Shown here: positions 18,119-27,494 of the stretch, in pieces
Layout: every line of letters begins with the position of its first letter
Position numbering within the stretch: position 1 is the first letter of the stretch
Assembly: GCA_030424715.1 (NCBI GenBank)
Contig: JAUHWH010000003.1
Span: forward strand, 194,148 to 258,147
Source: Bdellovibrionia bacterium
GTDB lineage: Bacteria; Bdellovibrionota; Bdellovibrionia; Bdellovibrionales; JAGQZY01
Length of the DNA stretch: 64,000 nucleotides
Reading direction: 5' to 3'
Translations under genes and position numbers: made by a program
Notes under the pieces: generated by a model
The model's input: only the letters and a program-made list of their open reading frames with translations
The model's database searches: none
What the model was told of the DNA's origin: nothing

Positions 18119-18745
18119 CTAGTCTTTGATTGAAAAAAAGGCATCAAGGGCCATGGTCATCTTTTTAACGTATAGGCTGGGTAGTTTTTTGGTTTTATGA
18201 GGGTCAGTGGCCAGCATTTTCACAAAAATTCCCACGGCATATTCATGTATCATCTCGGTCACCGTCTCCGTATTCAGTCCACTGGTGAGCGCTCCTTCAC
18301 GTTTGGCTTGCAAGACATAACGATGCAACCGTTCGGTCCCCATGCGAAAGGCGCCAAGCCCGCCGTCCTCCATACTGCTGTAGTAGTAGGTTAATAGGAT
18401 AATCTTAGCTTCATTGGGGTTGTGGTAACCCCAGTTGAGGTTCTCGACACAGTGGGTGATTATGCAATCTCGCCCATTCATAGAGGGTTTTATTTTTTGA
18501 TCCACCCACTGATGGTTGCTAAAACTGACATATTTGCGGACCGCCAGCAATAAATTCTCTTTATCACCAAAGTGCTTGAGGATGAGGGGGTGTGAGGTTT
18601 TGGCCCCCTTTGCAATTTTTTGCAAAGTCACGGCGCTGTAACCCTTATCACTAAACAGGCGTAAAGCGGTTTTCATGATTCTGAGTTGGGTTTCTTGCCC
18701 TTTTGATAAAACTGAGTCTCCAAACCAATTCCATTGATTTTCCAT
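18119..18745 (-). CDS. TetR/AcrR family transcriptional regulator
   Basis: A 208-residue DNA-binding regulator. The N-terminal helix-turn-helix shows ALRLFSDKGYSAVTLQKIAKGAKTS-like sequence, broken here as ALRLFSDKGYSAVTL and ILKHFGDKENLLLAVRKYV. The C-terminal ligand-binding domain is helical and variable, so the inducer is unknown. AAGGGG lies eight bases before the ATG. It is divergent from the peptide-binding lipoprotein gene with about 106 bases between, the usual arrangement for local control; an ATGCT...AGCAT arm pair near 18790-18822 could be its operator. Confidence 0.85.
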   Translation of the reverse strand: MENQWNWFGDSVLSKGQETQLRIMKTALRLFSDKGYSAVTLQKIAKGAKTSHPLILKHFGDKENLLLAVRKYVSFSNHQWVDQKIKPSMNGRDCIITHCVENLNWGYHNPNEAKIILLTYYYSSMEDGGLGAFRMGTERLHRYVLQAKREGALTSGLNTETVTEMIHEYAVGIFVKMLATDPHKTKKLPSLYVKKMTMALDAFFSIKD

Positions 18746-18851
18746 GGCTTATACCCCTTTTCTCGCGGTCACTCTTGCCGACAACGCCGAGATGCTTTTA
18801 TAGTACCATTATCGAGCATTTTTAAAGATTCGCAACGGAGAGCTAAAAAAA

Positions 18852-20438
18852 GTGAAGTTTTGTCATTTTTTTGATACAAAAAATGTATCATTCTTATCCT
18901 TAATCCTTTTTTTAGCGCCTCTTTGCTTATCCCATTGCACTGACTCAGCCCCTCTCGCACAAAAGAATAAGCACTCACTGACTGTCAGTTTTGGTCCAGC
19001 ACCTAGCACTCTCGACTGGCACCTGACAACAGATTTCCGATCAAGCACCGTCAACATAAACACCATGCAAGGCCTGTTCACCTATGATCTTGATAGCAAC
19101 AGCGTGTCCGTTCGCCCTCAATTGGTGAAAACCTTCGAAAACAAGAGCTTCAAAAAGTGGCAATTCTGCCTACGTGCTAGCGTCCAGTGGTCTGATGGTC
19201 GTCCGCTACTTGCCCAGCACTTTGTCGATGGATGGCAAAGACTTTTAGCTCCAGAGACTGCATCGCCTAGCGCTCATCAGTTTTTTCATATCAAGGGGGC
19301 TAAAGAATTCAATTCTGGAAACCTCGGCTTTGAGCAGGTGGGTATAAAGCCCACCTCATCCCAATGTTTTGCAGTGGAATTACAAACGGCAGACCCCGAC
19401 TTCCCCAGCCTGCTCAGTGCGCCTTACACCTACCCCATCCGAAAAGAGATAATCGCCGCGCACCCCAACACTTGGACTCATCCGGAGAATTGGGTTGGAC
19501 TGGGGCCCTACAACCTCGCCAACGGTGATCTAAAGCAAACTTTACTATTGGAGAAAAATGCCAAGCACTGGTCTAAAAAACCTTTCATTGAAAACATAGA
19601 GATCCAATGGATCGAAGACAAAAACACGGCAGTTCGTCTGTTTAGAAAAAAGAAGATAGACTTAGTGAAGTCTCCTGATTTTGATCAGGTCCAGGCGTTA
19701 AACCTTGAGAAGTATTATGTAACACAGAAGGGGGTTGGGATTTATTTTTTGGGATTCAACCTAACAAGAACTGGGGTGCAAGATCGTGCTCTCCGTCAAC
19801 GCATCAAGAGGTCCATTGACTACACAAGGTTGCAACAGCTCTTTGGCCACGACGTCACCCCCACAAAAACCATTGTTCCTTGGTCGATTTTTAACGACAC
19901 CCCTCTGCCTGTGAAAACCACGAACGCACCAAGCTCAAAGTCCTCTCAGCCTCAAAAACTGGTGCTCTACTCCAACAACAGTCCTCTTCATAAAAAGACC
20001 CTAGAACATATCAATTATGTTCTTAAAAAGAATTATGACATTTCGTCAGAAATTAAACTGTCCGATGCCGCCACCTATTTTTCTGATTTACGTTCAAAGT
20101 ATTCTGCGGACTTATATCGCCTCTCGTGGACTCCTGCCCAGATCACACCCATGGGGTTTTTAAAAATTTTCGCCAAAGACTCGGCCAATAACTTTAGCCA
20201 CTATCGAAGTGATACATTCAACAAACAGCTATCGCAATACTGGAAAGTATCAGATCCGAAGCAACGCCGAAGCATCGAAAAAAAGCTGGAACAGCAACTG
20301 CTCCATAACGACTTGGTAGTTATTCCTTTGTTTCGCCACATTCAAAGCTACCTATTGAACAGTGAAAAGTTCGATTACACCCCTCATTTCTCAGAGCGCC
20401 TCGAATTCGCCCGCATCCTACCAACCGATCGACAGTGA
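18852..20438 (+). CDS. OppA-like peptide-binding lipoprotein (SBP_bac_5)
   Basis: A periplasmic extracytoplasmic solute-binding protein, probably for oligopeptides, normally feeding an ABC importer; no permease or ATPase genes are adjacent. It has 528 residues with a signal peptide and lipobox LSHC (Cys29). Family features follow: FGPAPSTLDWHLTTD, VNINTMQGLFTYD, WQFCLRASVQWSDGRPL, and GLGPYNLANGD near the middle. The GTG start at 18852 has ACGGAG upstream. The orphan status suggests it supplies a permease encoded elsewhere or acts in signalling. A TetR gene is divergently transcribed. Confidence 0.82.
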   Translation: MKFCHFFDTKNVSFLSLILFLAPLCLSHCTDSAPLAQKNKHSLTVSFGPAPSTLDWHLTTDFRSSTVNINTMQGLFTYDLDSNSVSVRPQLVKTFENKSFKKWQFCLRASVQWSDGRPLLAQHFVDGWQRLLAPETASPSAHQFFHIKGAKEFNSGNLGFEQVGIKPTSSQCFAVELQTADPDFPSLLSAPYTYPIRKEIIAAHPNTWTHPENWVGLGPYNLANGDLKQTLLLEKNAKHWSKKPFIENIEIQWIEDKNTAVRLFRKKKIDLVKSPDFDQVQALNLEKYYVTQKGVGIYFLGFNLTRTGVQDRALRQRIKRSIDYTRLQQLFGHDVTPTKTIVPWSIFNDTPLPVKTTNAPSSKSSQPQKLVLYSNNSPLHKKTLEHINYVLKKNYDISSEIKLSDAATYFSDLRSKYSADLYRLSWTPAQITPMGFLKIFAKDSANNFSHYRSDTFNKQLSQYWKVSDPKQRRSIEKKLEQQLLHNDLVVIPLFRHIQSYLLNSEKFDYTPHFSERLEFARILPTDRQ

Positions 20439-20590
20439 CGTTGAACAATGGCGGAGAGTCACAAGACTCAGAGTAAGGCCCCCAAATTGACTCATGACAA
20501 GTCGTGCCGAAAGGTGTGGCCTCTTAATGAGGTCAGTGAACCCCTCGTTTGAGCTTTTCGTTGGCCTCTTAATTGCTCTATGTAAAGGTT

Positions 20591-23500
20591 ATGCTACTGA
20601 AAACCTTTAAACTAACGAAATTTCTGTCTAGTCTTTATACAGCTGTCTGTCTGTTTTTGGCAGCCCTGCTGTTGTCTTGCCTGTCGCAGGCCCGAGACAC
20701 CTGTCAGATCTTAGTGGCTGGAGATCTTTCGAAAGCGGCTATGGTGGCCCTGGAGAGTTCGAGCCATCAAGATCCGCTGGATCTATCAGAAATGCCTTCG
20801 ACGAGTTTGATGCAAAATGAATCTCTTAAAAAGACCCTAGGTCAGTACGACTTTGTTGTGGTGCAAGATGCCGAAGACAGTTTTGGTATCTTTTTTACAG
20901 CGGTTGACCCCCTTAAATCAAACCAATGGCTGCCCCTGAAGACCGCTGTGACCGGATTCAGTCAATTTGCGGAGTTGATTAATTGTAAAATGCTCAATCG
21001 CAGAAAAAGATCAACCCTCTCCTCTCGGAAAGCGGCAAAAAGTTTACATCGAAGATTTCATAAAAAACCACGCCTCGGTGAAATGGCCTTGGGTGAGGCC
21101 CTGCTTAGATTGGAGTACTACTTTTTAAAGAACACCAGCGGCACCGATATTAATTTTTCGGAGACACTAAAAAAATATAGAGCCCTTGTCGGAGAAACCA
21201 GTAATATTGCTAAAAATATTCAAAGTCCAAACCGACTTTTCAAAGAGTGGGTCTCTGTCTTGGCGGCCGCCTATTCTGACGAAGGGGCCAATGTGAACTA
21301 TTGTGCTGAATCGACCATGATGATCGAGGCTCTGGCAAGGGGGTGTACGAATTGCATGGGAGAGACGCTACTTTTCTTATCCCTCTTCTCGGACTCTGAA
21401 TTCAAAGCTCCTACTGGCTGGGATTTATCAGTAGAAATGTTCTCTGATCATATCCGTCCCATCCTCTACAACGAGGAATCCGGCAAAATTTTTGATCTGG
21501 CTTACGGGAAAATTCAAAATCGCCGAGGCGCTATTTATCCCTGGATAGAATATATTCCTGCAGTTCTCTATCAACTCAAAGAGGTCGTGCATCCTGTCGA
21601 AACACAATCCTACGAAGGCAGTCACCAAAGGGTTAGCTACAAACCATGGGCCTGCCTCGGGTCTTTCAGTAATAAGACACCTGCCCGAGTCCAAATGCCC
21701 ATTGTCAGTGGGTACTATGCTTGTGGAAATTTCTCTCCCGATGAGCCACCTGAGGGAGAAGTCGATAACTCGAGTCGCATCCAACCACTGGATAGCGAGT
21801 CGAACAAAGACGGTGATCAAAAGGGCTCCGGTATTTTGGGGAACGCTCTGAACACCGCTAAAAACCTCCTCGGGAAGGCGGGCGACCACTTCGGTCGCCG
21901 ACGACACTTCAGGGACCGATTTGCGGTAGAGATGTTCTTCAAATACAAGAAAACCTTTGTCGAATCAGATAAAATTGTGATCGATAATTTCGAGGAAAAA
22001 AGCATTTCTCGCGAGCAATTTATCGGTCACTTCAATCGTCCAAGGCTCTTATCAAAGCTAGGTGTTGTTGAAACTGAGGATAAAGAAATGAACCTTTTTC
22101 TCGCCCGAGTGAACAAAGCCGACGAGTGTCGAATCTTGCCTCCTCTCATTCCATTGCTGGATCAAAAAGACAGAGCCATTCACAAGTCGCGATCTGAATT
22201 TGAAATTGAAATTTCCGACCAAGCTCTTTTCCAACAACTACGAGCCTTACCCAACGAAGACAGGTACTTCCATTACATCCAGTGGCTGGAGAACGAAATT
22301 GAGAAGGGCCTACCACTTCTTGCCCAGGCCTTCGACCGCGACAACCTCGCTGAAAGTTTGATCTCTCAGTCAAACCACTATGAAACCATTAGAATGTTAG
22401 ACAACCTTATCGTGGCATATTTTGAGGTGTACCAAAGAATTTCATTTTGCATCGACGATTTCTTTAATACGAGTTCAACGTATTCCCCCATACTACAGTC
22501 GTTTTCACTGATCCCTTACTATAGTGAAAAAATTCAATCCATCGTAACCTATCAAAGAAAGATCTCAACGCAACCCATGGCCTTTTTAAAGGCGATTATG
22601 GCAGCACAAGACCAACTATCTGAAATTGTGGTAACACCAATGCCATCCGGGTTGGATTCTTTCATGAGCATGGACTTGCTCGCTCTTGACTCTGACAAAC
22701 TGCAGCGTCCTGGTTTTTTCTACCAGGACTTTGTGGATTTCTTTCTTCTCAACAAAGAATACTTTTTTGCCCCACCTGAGACCGAGCGAGACGAGACCTT
22801 TGGCAAAGTCAGACCCTTTGTCCCTATTAAAATTCAACAATACCTAGAGAGTCAAAAAAAAGAACATAACTACGTCGAAGTCAATTTACCAAAACTCGGT
22901 TTTCAATGTGAGAAAGGTGACTTCGGTTACCAGCCACGAGGCCTCTTCTATATCTATTGTGGTGCAGAAGACTCAAACAGTGCTTTTTCACAATTGGAAC
23001 AGGGCCATCGAGATAAAATTGGCAATAGTAAAATGAATCAGAAAGGCTTAGATGACGAGGGTATAACCCGTGCTGTGGTCGACGATAAATTTAAAGAGTT
23101 ACAAAAATCAAAAAAAACCAACAAGGTGATACCCTCCGGAAATCCCGACTCACGAAACTATGTAAACTCTTTTCCCGAATCCACAGACCCTCGACAAGAG
23201 GTGCTCATCGACGTCAAGTACTGGCCCACCTTGCTCAATATATTGCGAGAAACGGTTGATCATGGGATTTACTCGGCTTCATTGCACCACCTGCAAAGAT
23301 CGACAATCGAGGATTATATGCTCGCCTACTACAACGGATTGGACAGATTTCCTTCTCCCAACGGCTTGTCCAGAAACATTTTTGCTTCCAAACCTCAGGA
23401 TCTGGTGAAATTTGACAGACGCGTTCTTGGTCAGTTCACCGGGTTGGGAGACACCCGAATCAACATCAATTACGTCACCCCTGGGACCAATAAAGTATCA

Positions 23501-23875
23501 AAACAGGATTTTATATCGACACTCGCCAGTGACGGCAGTGCAGAAGAAAAACTAGCAGTTCTGCTCGAAAAATTTCATTTAAGAAAAACCGAAGAACTCA
23601 ACACAAGAATCCCCCGCCCCTTCAACGACAATCACTTTAGAAAAGCCATTTTTTTGGAAATGGAGAACAAACTCAAAAGAGGATGGTCATGGAACGAAAG
23701 CCCCAGCAGTCGATTCAGAGATCAAGAAGCCTTTTGGTTTCATCGATCCTTTCTTCTTGAGCCACGCGTCGGCCAAAAAGACTGGCTCAACTCTGATCAT
23801 CGCACGGACGATGTTATATTTCACGAATCTGTGGAGCCCGCCGCATTCTTCAAACAATCGATCGAAGCATACTGA
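20591..23875 (+). CDS. Large exported protein with a possible transglutaminase-like core
   Basis: About 1094 residues. The N-terminus has a basic region and a hydrophobic segment (LYTAVCLFLAALLLSCLSQA) ending near QARD, a signal peptide or lipid anchor. Around residues 240-310 a Cys-containing helix (GCTNCMGETLLFLSLF, Cys255) is followed by FSDHIRPIL and KIFDLAYG. This spacing resembles the Cys-His-Asp layout of transglutaminase-like peptidases, but it is weak and unverified. The remainder is long and without recognised domains. The ATG at 20591 follows AAAGG only two bases away; a TTG at 20573 is an alternative. Confidence 0.6.
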   Translation: MLLKTFKLTKFLSSLYTAVCLFLAALLLSCLSQARDTCQILVAGDLSKAAMVALESSSHQDPLDLSEMPSTSLMQNESLKKTLGQYDFVVVQDAEDSFGIFFTAVDPLKSNQWLPLKTAVTGFSQFAELINCKMLNRRKRSTLSSRKAAKSLHRRFHKKPRLGEMALGEALLRLEYYFLKNTSGTDINFSETLKKYRALVGETSNIAKNIQSPNRLFKEWVSVLAAAYSDEGANVNYCAESTMMIEALARGCTNCMGETLLFLSLFSDSEFKAPTGWDLSVEMFSDHIRPILYNEESGKIFDLAYGKIQNRRGAIYPWIEYIPAVLYQLKEVVHPVETQSYEGSHQRVSYKPWACLGSFSNKTPARVQMPIVSGYYACGNFSPDEPPEGEVDNSSRIQPLDSESNKDGDQKGSGILGNALNTAKNLLGKAGDHFGRRRHFRDRFAVEMFFKYKKTFVESDKIVIDNFEEKSISREQFIGHFNRPRLLSKLGVVETEDKEMNLFLARVNKADECRILPPLIPLLDQKDRAIHKSRSEFEIEISDQALFQQLRALPNEDRYFHYIQWLENEIEKGLPLLAQAFDRDNLAESLISQSNHYETIRMLDNLIVAYFEVYQRISFCIDDFFNTSSTYSPILQSFSLIPYYSEKIQSIVTYQRKISTQPMAFLKAIMAAQDQLSEIVVTPMPSGLDSFMSMDLLALDSDKLQRPGFFYQDFVDFFLLNKEYFFAPPETERDETFGKVRPFVPIKIQQYLESQKKEHNYVEVNLPKLGFQCEKGDFGYQPRGLFYIYCGAEDSNSAFSQLEQGHRDKIGNSKMNQKGLDDEGITRAVVDDKFKELQKSKKTNKVIPSGNPDSRNYVNSFPESTDPRQEVLIDVKYWPTLLNILRETVDHGIYSASLHHLQRSTIEDYMLAYYNGLDRFPSPNGLSRNIFASKPQDLVKFDRRVLGQFTGLGDTRININYVTPGTNKVSKQDFISTLASDGSAEEKLAVLLEKFHLRKTEELNTRIPRPFNDNHFRKAIFLEMENKLKRGWSWNESPSSRFRDQEAFWFHRSFLLEPRVGQKDWLNSDHRTDDVIFHESVEPAAFFKQSIEAY

Positions 23876-23941
23876 CCGTTAAGATCTTCAAGTAAAAAGA
23901 CCACCCGTCAATGATAAAACTAAGGGGATTCTTTGTTGGGA

Positions 23942-25264
23942 CTAGAATCTGAATTGATAGCGAGTGGAGTCGTAATCGCCCTCTGAAGCCCGCCGAGAGT
24001 CAAATAGCATTTGCTCCAGAGCCTGCCAGCCAAAATCGGGCCCTTCTACCAGAAGCTCTTTTATAAGAATACGTTTGGCTGCGACATTAGGATCGTGACG
24101 ATCCACAATTGGCGATTTTAGCAGTACGTAGAGGGATCGGACCAAATCGAAGTAGGCCTGGGTTTTCGCTGGGCTACCTGTAGGAGCTTCATAGTAAGTC
24201 TGGCGATAAACACCGACGACGTGATTCCAGGTGTGCAGCCAGGCTTGCCAGCTTTCTATCAGGGGAACCGGCTCGGCCTCTAGCTTGTTGTTGAAATCAA
24301 TCAGTTGCTTTTCAATCTTTATAATTTGCGAGACATCCTCGGCTCGCCCCCCAGTAAGGGTCGCGGGATGTATGGGGCGATCAAAGTTTTTATAAATAAA
24401 CTCTTCTCCTGAAACCTTCAGGAGGACCATACCATCAGAGAATTGCAAGGGTTTAGCTTCACCTTTTGAATTCACCACCATGACCGGAGCCAACCCATAT
24501 TTGCGATAGTGGGGCACTAACTTGGGCCTTGCCACACCATAAATCTGCAAATCATTTTGCTGAATCACATCTGTCTTTTTAAAAACCCGATAGTTCATAC
24601 TGTTGTAATGAGCATCGAGAACAAAGGCAATGTTTGCCATGGCAGACTCTACGCCATTCACGAAATGCTTGGGGGCGACCAACAAGCCCAGCTCCCAAAT
24701 CGTTGCCCTCTTACCAAAGCGCCGCTCCGGAAAGGTGAATTCATAGACTCTCTCAATGGGTGTCCGTTCGCGACCGCCGGCCGGCGTGTTCCACAAAATG
24801 CCGTGATTTAAAGTTTCCGTCGATCCATCGAAGATGCGAATACCTGAAACTTCGCCCTCGCTTAAGATCTCTACGTATTTGGTTCTCAACGGATCGAGAG
24901 CATCATCCCTTGCCTTAAGCATGACCATGTCTCTAGGCTGGTAATGTCCAGAAGCTCCGTAAGCCTCAAACAACCCAGCAATTGCTTTTTGGGTTCGTGG
25001 ATCTATTTCGTTCTCTCGAAAAAAATGCATTTCGCCACTACGAACACCCTGCGGTGAAGCCGTTGACAGACGTGAGCCATAGCGAATAACTTGAAACACT
25101 TTTTGACAATGGAGCACCCCACCCGGGCGCGTCGGCGAAAGATCGATCTGTTTATCATGGAGCCGCAAGACCATATCGCTCGCTTTGACTGCGACTGAAG
25201 ACACCAAAAAGGTAGTCAGAAAAAGAGAAAAAATAGCATTTTCATGAGGAGCCAAAGGTATCAT
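23942..25264 (-). CDS. Exported hypothetical protein (440 residues)
   Basis: The N-terminus (NAIFSLFLTTFLVSSVAVKA) reads as a signal peptide. The mature protein is rich in beta-strand and charged helices, with no Cys pattern or metal motif. The C-terminus ends in YQFRF, the aromatic ending typical of outer-membrane beta-barrel substrates of BAM, but the body does not look like a barrel. The ATG at 25264 is preceded only by TAAAG. It is convergent with the 1094-residue gene. No family recognised. Confidence 0.6.
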   Translation of the reverse strand: MIPLAPHENAIFSLFLTTFLVSSVAVKASDMVLRLHDKQIDLSPTRPGGVLHCQKVFQVIRYGSRLSTASPQGVRSGEMHFFRENEIDPRTQKAIAGLFEAYGASGHYQPRDMVMLKARDDALDPLRTKYVEILSEGEVSGIRIFDGSTETLNHGILWNTPAGGRERTPIERVYEFTFPERRFGKRATIWELGLLVAPKHFVNGVESAMANIAFVLDAHYNSMNYRVFKKTDVIQQNDLQIYGVARPKLVPHYRKYGLAPVMVVNSKGEAKPLQFSDGMVLLKVSGEEFIYKNFDRPIHPATLTGGRAEDVSQIIKIEKQLIDFNNKLEAEPVPLIESWQAWLHTWNHVVGVYRQTYYEAPTGSPAKTQAYFDLVRSLYVLLKSPIVDRHDPNVAAKRILIKELLVEGPDFGWQALEQMLFDSRRASEGDYDSTRYQFRF

Positions 25265-25381
25265 ATCTTTAGGTTTTTACAGGCACAGACTAGGAATTTT
25301 GAATATTCTCTAGGACTGTCAATGCATTAGTCAAGGTTTGCTGTCCCAGTATTAGTTTTTGCCCATTCTTCGCGACAGATC

Positions 25382-25450
25382 ATTCGGCTGCACCTCAGGG
25401 TGACAGTTACGTTGTTTCAGTTTAAGAGCCTTCGCTGAGCTCAGGAAGAC
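25382..25450. repeat. Two dispersed copies of a ~23-base repeat
   Basis: A 23-base unit at 25382-25404 begins ATTCGGCTGCACCTC and ends AGGGTGAC; a more divergent one at 25429-25450 begins CCTTCGCTGAGCTC and ends AGGAAGAC. They match the unit at 31481-31503 (CTTCGGCTGCGCCTC...GACGAC) that flanks the tandem array there. They lie between two minus-strand genes. Confidence 0.5.
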
Positions 25451-25463
25451 AATGTGACTAACT

Positions 25464-25494
25464 GGCTCCGTCTATCGAATAGACGGAGCCTTTT
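25464..25494. terminator. Strong hairpin, terminator-like
   Basis: A 12-base-pair perfect stem (GGCTCCGTCTAT with ATAGACGGAGCC, loop CGA) is followed by TTTT on the plus strand. The adjacent gene ends at 25498 on the minus strand, where no U-run would follow the stem, so it may end that transcript by structure alone or belong to a plus-strand RNA. Confidence 0.5.
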
Positions 25495-25497
25495 GTA

Positions 25498-25896
25498 CTA
25501 AGAGCACTTGTATTTGATTTGCCACTCTTTTTTCTGCAACGTTGTAGAGCTGGTGGCTTTACTGGGGTCTGTTCCGGCACTTGTTAATGGAATTCCGAAT
25601 AAGGAGCCCATCTTCTTGCCCTCGGTACCGGCTTTGCGTGTCTCGTTAGACTTGGTTTCAGTCCCAATCACCACTTCGCCTTCTTCAAGAACGGCGAATT
25701 TTTTAGCGCCACATGACTTACTCATCATGCCTTCTGCATGTTGACGATCTTGCTCATTATGATCGAGCTTGAGAGCGACCACCCCGCCCACTCGAGGCTT
25801 CATTTTGACCCTTCTCGCGTAAGGCTTGTAAGGCATCGCCTGACAACCTGCTAAAAATAGAACGGCTATTGATATTAAAAACACTTCTTTTTTCAT
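25498..25896 (-). CDS. Small lipoprotein of unknown function
   Basis: A 132-residue protein with signal peptide and lipobox LAGC (Cys18). The mature part has VVALKLDHNEQDRQHAEGMM, CGAKKFAVLEEGEVVIGTET, then a Thr/Ser/Lys-rich stretch and a C-terminal WQIKYKC. The two Cys after the lipid-modified one could form a disulphide. AAGGGG precedes the ATG. It is the third gene of a lipoprotein operon, 15 bases after the previous gene. Role unknown. Confidence 0.65.
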   Translation of the reverse strand: MKKEVFLISIAVLFLAGCQAMPYKPYARRVKMKPRVGGVVALKLDHNEQDRQHAEGMMSKSCGAKKFAVLEEGEVVIGTETKSNETRKAGTEGKKMGSLFGIPLTSAGTDPSKATSSTTLQKKEWQIKYKCS

Positions 25897-25911
25897 TATT
25901 ATCCCCTTTGT

Positions 25912-26532
25912 TTAAAAGCTAAAAAAGTATGCCCCGTTAAGTTGTGTTCCCGTAAAGTCGTTGTCGATACCTGAAATCAAACTACCCTCAAGAAACAGTC
26001 CCGAAGTGTCTCCAATTTTGACACCCAAGGATGCCGAAAGAAGGCCTCCGTCCCCTGGGTTCGCAAAGTCGCTACTGATGGCTCGAAAAATGTATTTCGC
26101 AGCCGTGTAAAGGCTGGTCATTTTTGCCACGTTGTAACTGACATACAAAGGCAAGATCAGGTCGATGATAGTCACCTTTTGGGTCACCGACATGGACTCG
26201 GACTCAAAATTGAGATAGCCCAAACCAAGACCGGTCGCCATGGCGAAGTCACCACTTTTCAAAAAATTGTATTTCATGTCCGCTGTTATGGAACCAATCA
26301 GAGCGAGTTTCAAACCCACATCAATATCATCCCACATACCCCGACGATAAGCGTATTCGATTAGCGGTAGGCTAATATCATCGCCCCCTACAAAATCGTC
26401 ACTGCTGTAAGTTCCAACACCCACGGCATGGGAGGATTCTCCAACGGGTAGCACTTCGGCGGTTTGCATCGTCGAGACACTGGCGCAGTGACACAACAAC
26501 AATAAAAGTCCAAATCCTATTATATTTTTCAT
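25912..26532 (-). CDS. Outer-membrane lipoprotein with beta-barrel-like body
   Basis: A 206-residue protein with a hydrophobic N-terminus ending LLLLLCHCASVS, a lipobox-like site with Cys14 or Cys16. The body alternates polar and hydrophobic residues with many Gly and aromatic positions, and ends in GAYFFSF, the C-terminal Phe typical of barrels. It begins TAEVLPVGESSHAVGVGTY. Middle gene of the three-gene lipoprotein operon. No named family. Confidence 0.6.
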   Translation of the reverse strand: MKNIIGFGLLLLLCHCASVSTMQTAEVLPVGESSHAVGVGTYSSDDFVGGDDISLPLIEYAYRRGMWDDIDVGLKLALIGSITADMKYNFLKSGDFAMATGLGLGYLNFESESMSVTQKVTIIDLILPLYVSYNVAKMTSLYTAAKYIFRAISSDFANPGDGGLLSASLGVKIGDTSGLFLEGSLISGIDNDFTGTQLNGAYFFSF

Positions 26533-26547
26533 TTCTTTGCTCTTTCG

Positions 26548-27039
26548 TTAAAAGGTTTCAATTTTAAGAGTCGAATAAATGGTGAGACAATCGTTGCCCG
26601 TTTCATAGGTGATGCGAAGCAAATGACGTTCTTTCGGATAAGCGACAAAGGTCTCGAAGAGTTTCAAGCTCTGTCGAGACAACACCCGACCGCTTTCGTC
26701 CACGATCAGCCAACTGACATCGCGATTCTTTGTGCACTCCCCGTCATAGATAGGCTCAAACTGGGCCAAATTCAGGTTCAAGCGCTGGTCGGCACGCAGT
26801 TCAAAATCGACGATTTGTTTACCAAAACCAGTGAACAAGGTGAAGTCGATAGCTTCATCCAACACGAGGGGCTGTAAACCAAAATAAGTATACTCTCCCG
26901 CAACGGCCGGCACGTTGAGAGGACGAATCGTCTTCTTAAAATTATTAGGACCCAACAGAGGTGGCGGTGCTGGCGAATCACTACTCACCGAACAGGCCGA
27001 CAAAAATACAAGCGTTAAAAAAGCCATAGCGAACTTCAT
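26548..27039 (-). CDS. Lipoprotein of unknown function
   Basis: A 163-residue protein with signal peptide and lipobox LSAC (Cys16), then a Pro-rich linker (SPAPPPLLGP) and a beta-rich domain with two Cys (GECTKN and NDCLTI) that could be paired. AAGGGAG lies before the ATG. It is the first gene of the operon with the beta-barrel-like and small lipoproteins; the upstream 455-base region carries the probable control sites. No family recognised. Confidence 0.65.
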   Translation of the reverse strand: MKFAMAFLTLVFLSACSVSSDSPAPPPLLGPNNFKKTIRPLNVPAVAGEYTYFGLQPLVLDEAIDFTLFTGFGKQIVDFELRADQRLNLNLAQFEPIYDGECTKNRDVSWLIVDESGRVLSRQSLKLFETFVAYPKERHLLRITYETGNDCLTIYSTLKIETF

Positions 27040-27494
27040 ACAAAAACTCCCTTCCTGGTCTATTGATTAGACCCTTCAATTAAAAATGAGGCTCCCTTAT
27101 TTCCCATAAGTAACATTTCATCAAGCTTTTTTTACATTTTGTAACTTTTAGGTCTTTGCATTGGTTTGTGCAACGTGACAAAGCCTGTGTTTAATAAACA
27201 GAAAGCCTGCACGTACCGATGAGCTATGCTCGGTTCTCATGTCACGAATGGACGGGAAATGAAAATTCTACCAAATCACTCTCAATGGGCTGAAATGCAG
27301 CCTCGCCATTGGTCTTGGTGGATAACAATCACTAAAATCCTTCCTCAACGCCAAAGGCTTTACCCTAAACGGAATGAGGAGATCGAGACCTTTCACCGGT
27401 TTCCATGCAATCATGTGAGAAGAAACTTTTTTTGACTTTCTTGTGGCATTCGATAGCCTGTCTCTACTAACAAATTTAATTTTACGGGGGACCT
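27040..27494. other. Long divergent intergenic region with a repeat-flanked palindrome
   Basis: About 455 bases separate the minus-strand lipoprotein operon from the plus-strand small lipoprotein gene. The clearest structure is at 27180-27209, described separately. A short plus-strand open frame at 27226-27435 has unlikely composition and no ribosome site. The region probably holds promoters for both directions. Confidence 0.45.
27180..27209. promoter_or_regulatory. Candidate operator: palindrome flanked by direct repeats
   Basis: TGTTTAATAAACA (27188-27200) is a perfect palindrome with one central base. It is flanked by AAAGCCTG at 27180-27187 and again at 27202-27209, 22 bases apart, about two turns of the helix. 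It lies in the centre of a divergent intergenic region. Confidence 0.4.

Noticed and set aside
27226-27435. Small plus-strand protein before the small lipoprotein gene
   Set aside because: Composition is unlike the neighbouring proteins (many Trp, His, Arg, Pro), with no ribosome site, so it is probably chance.
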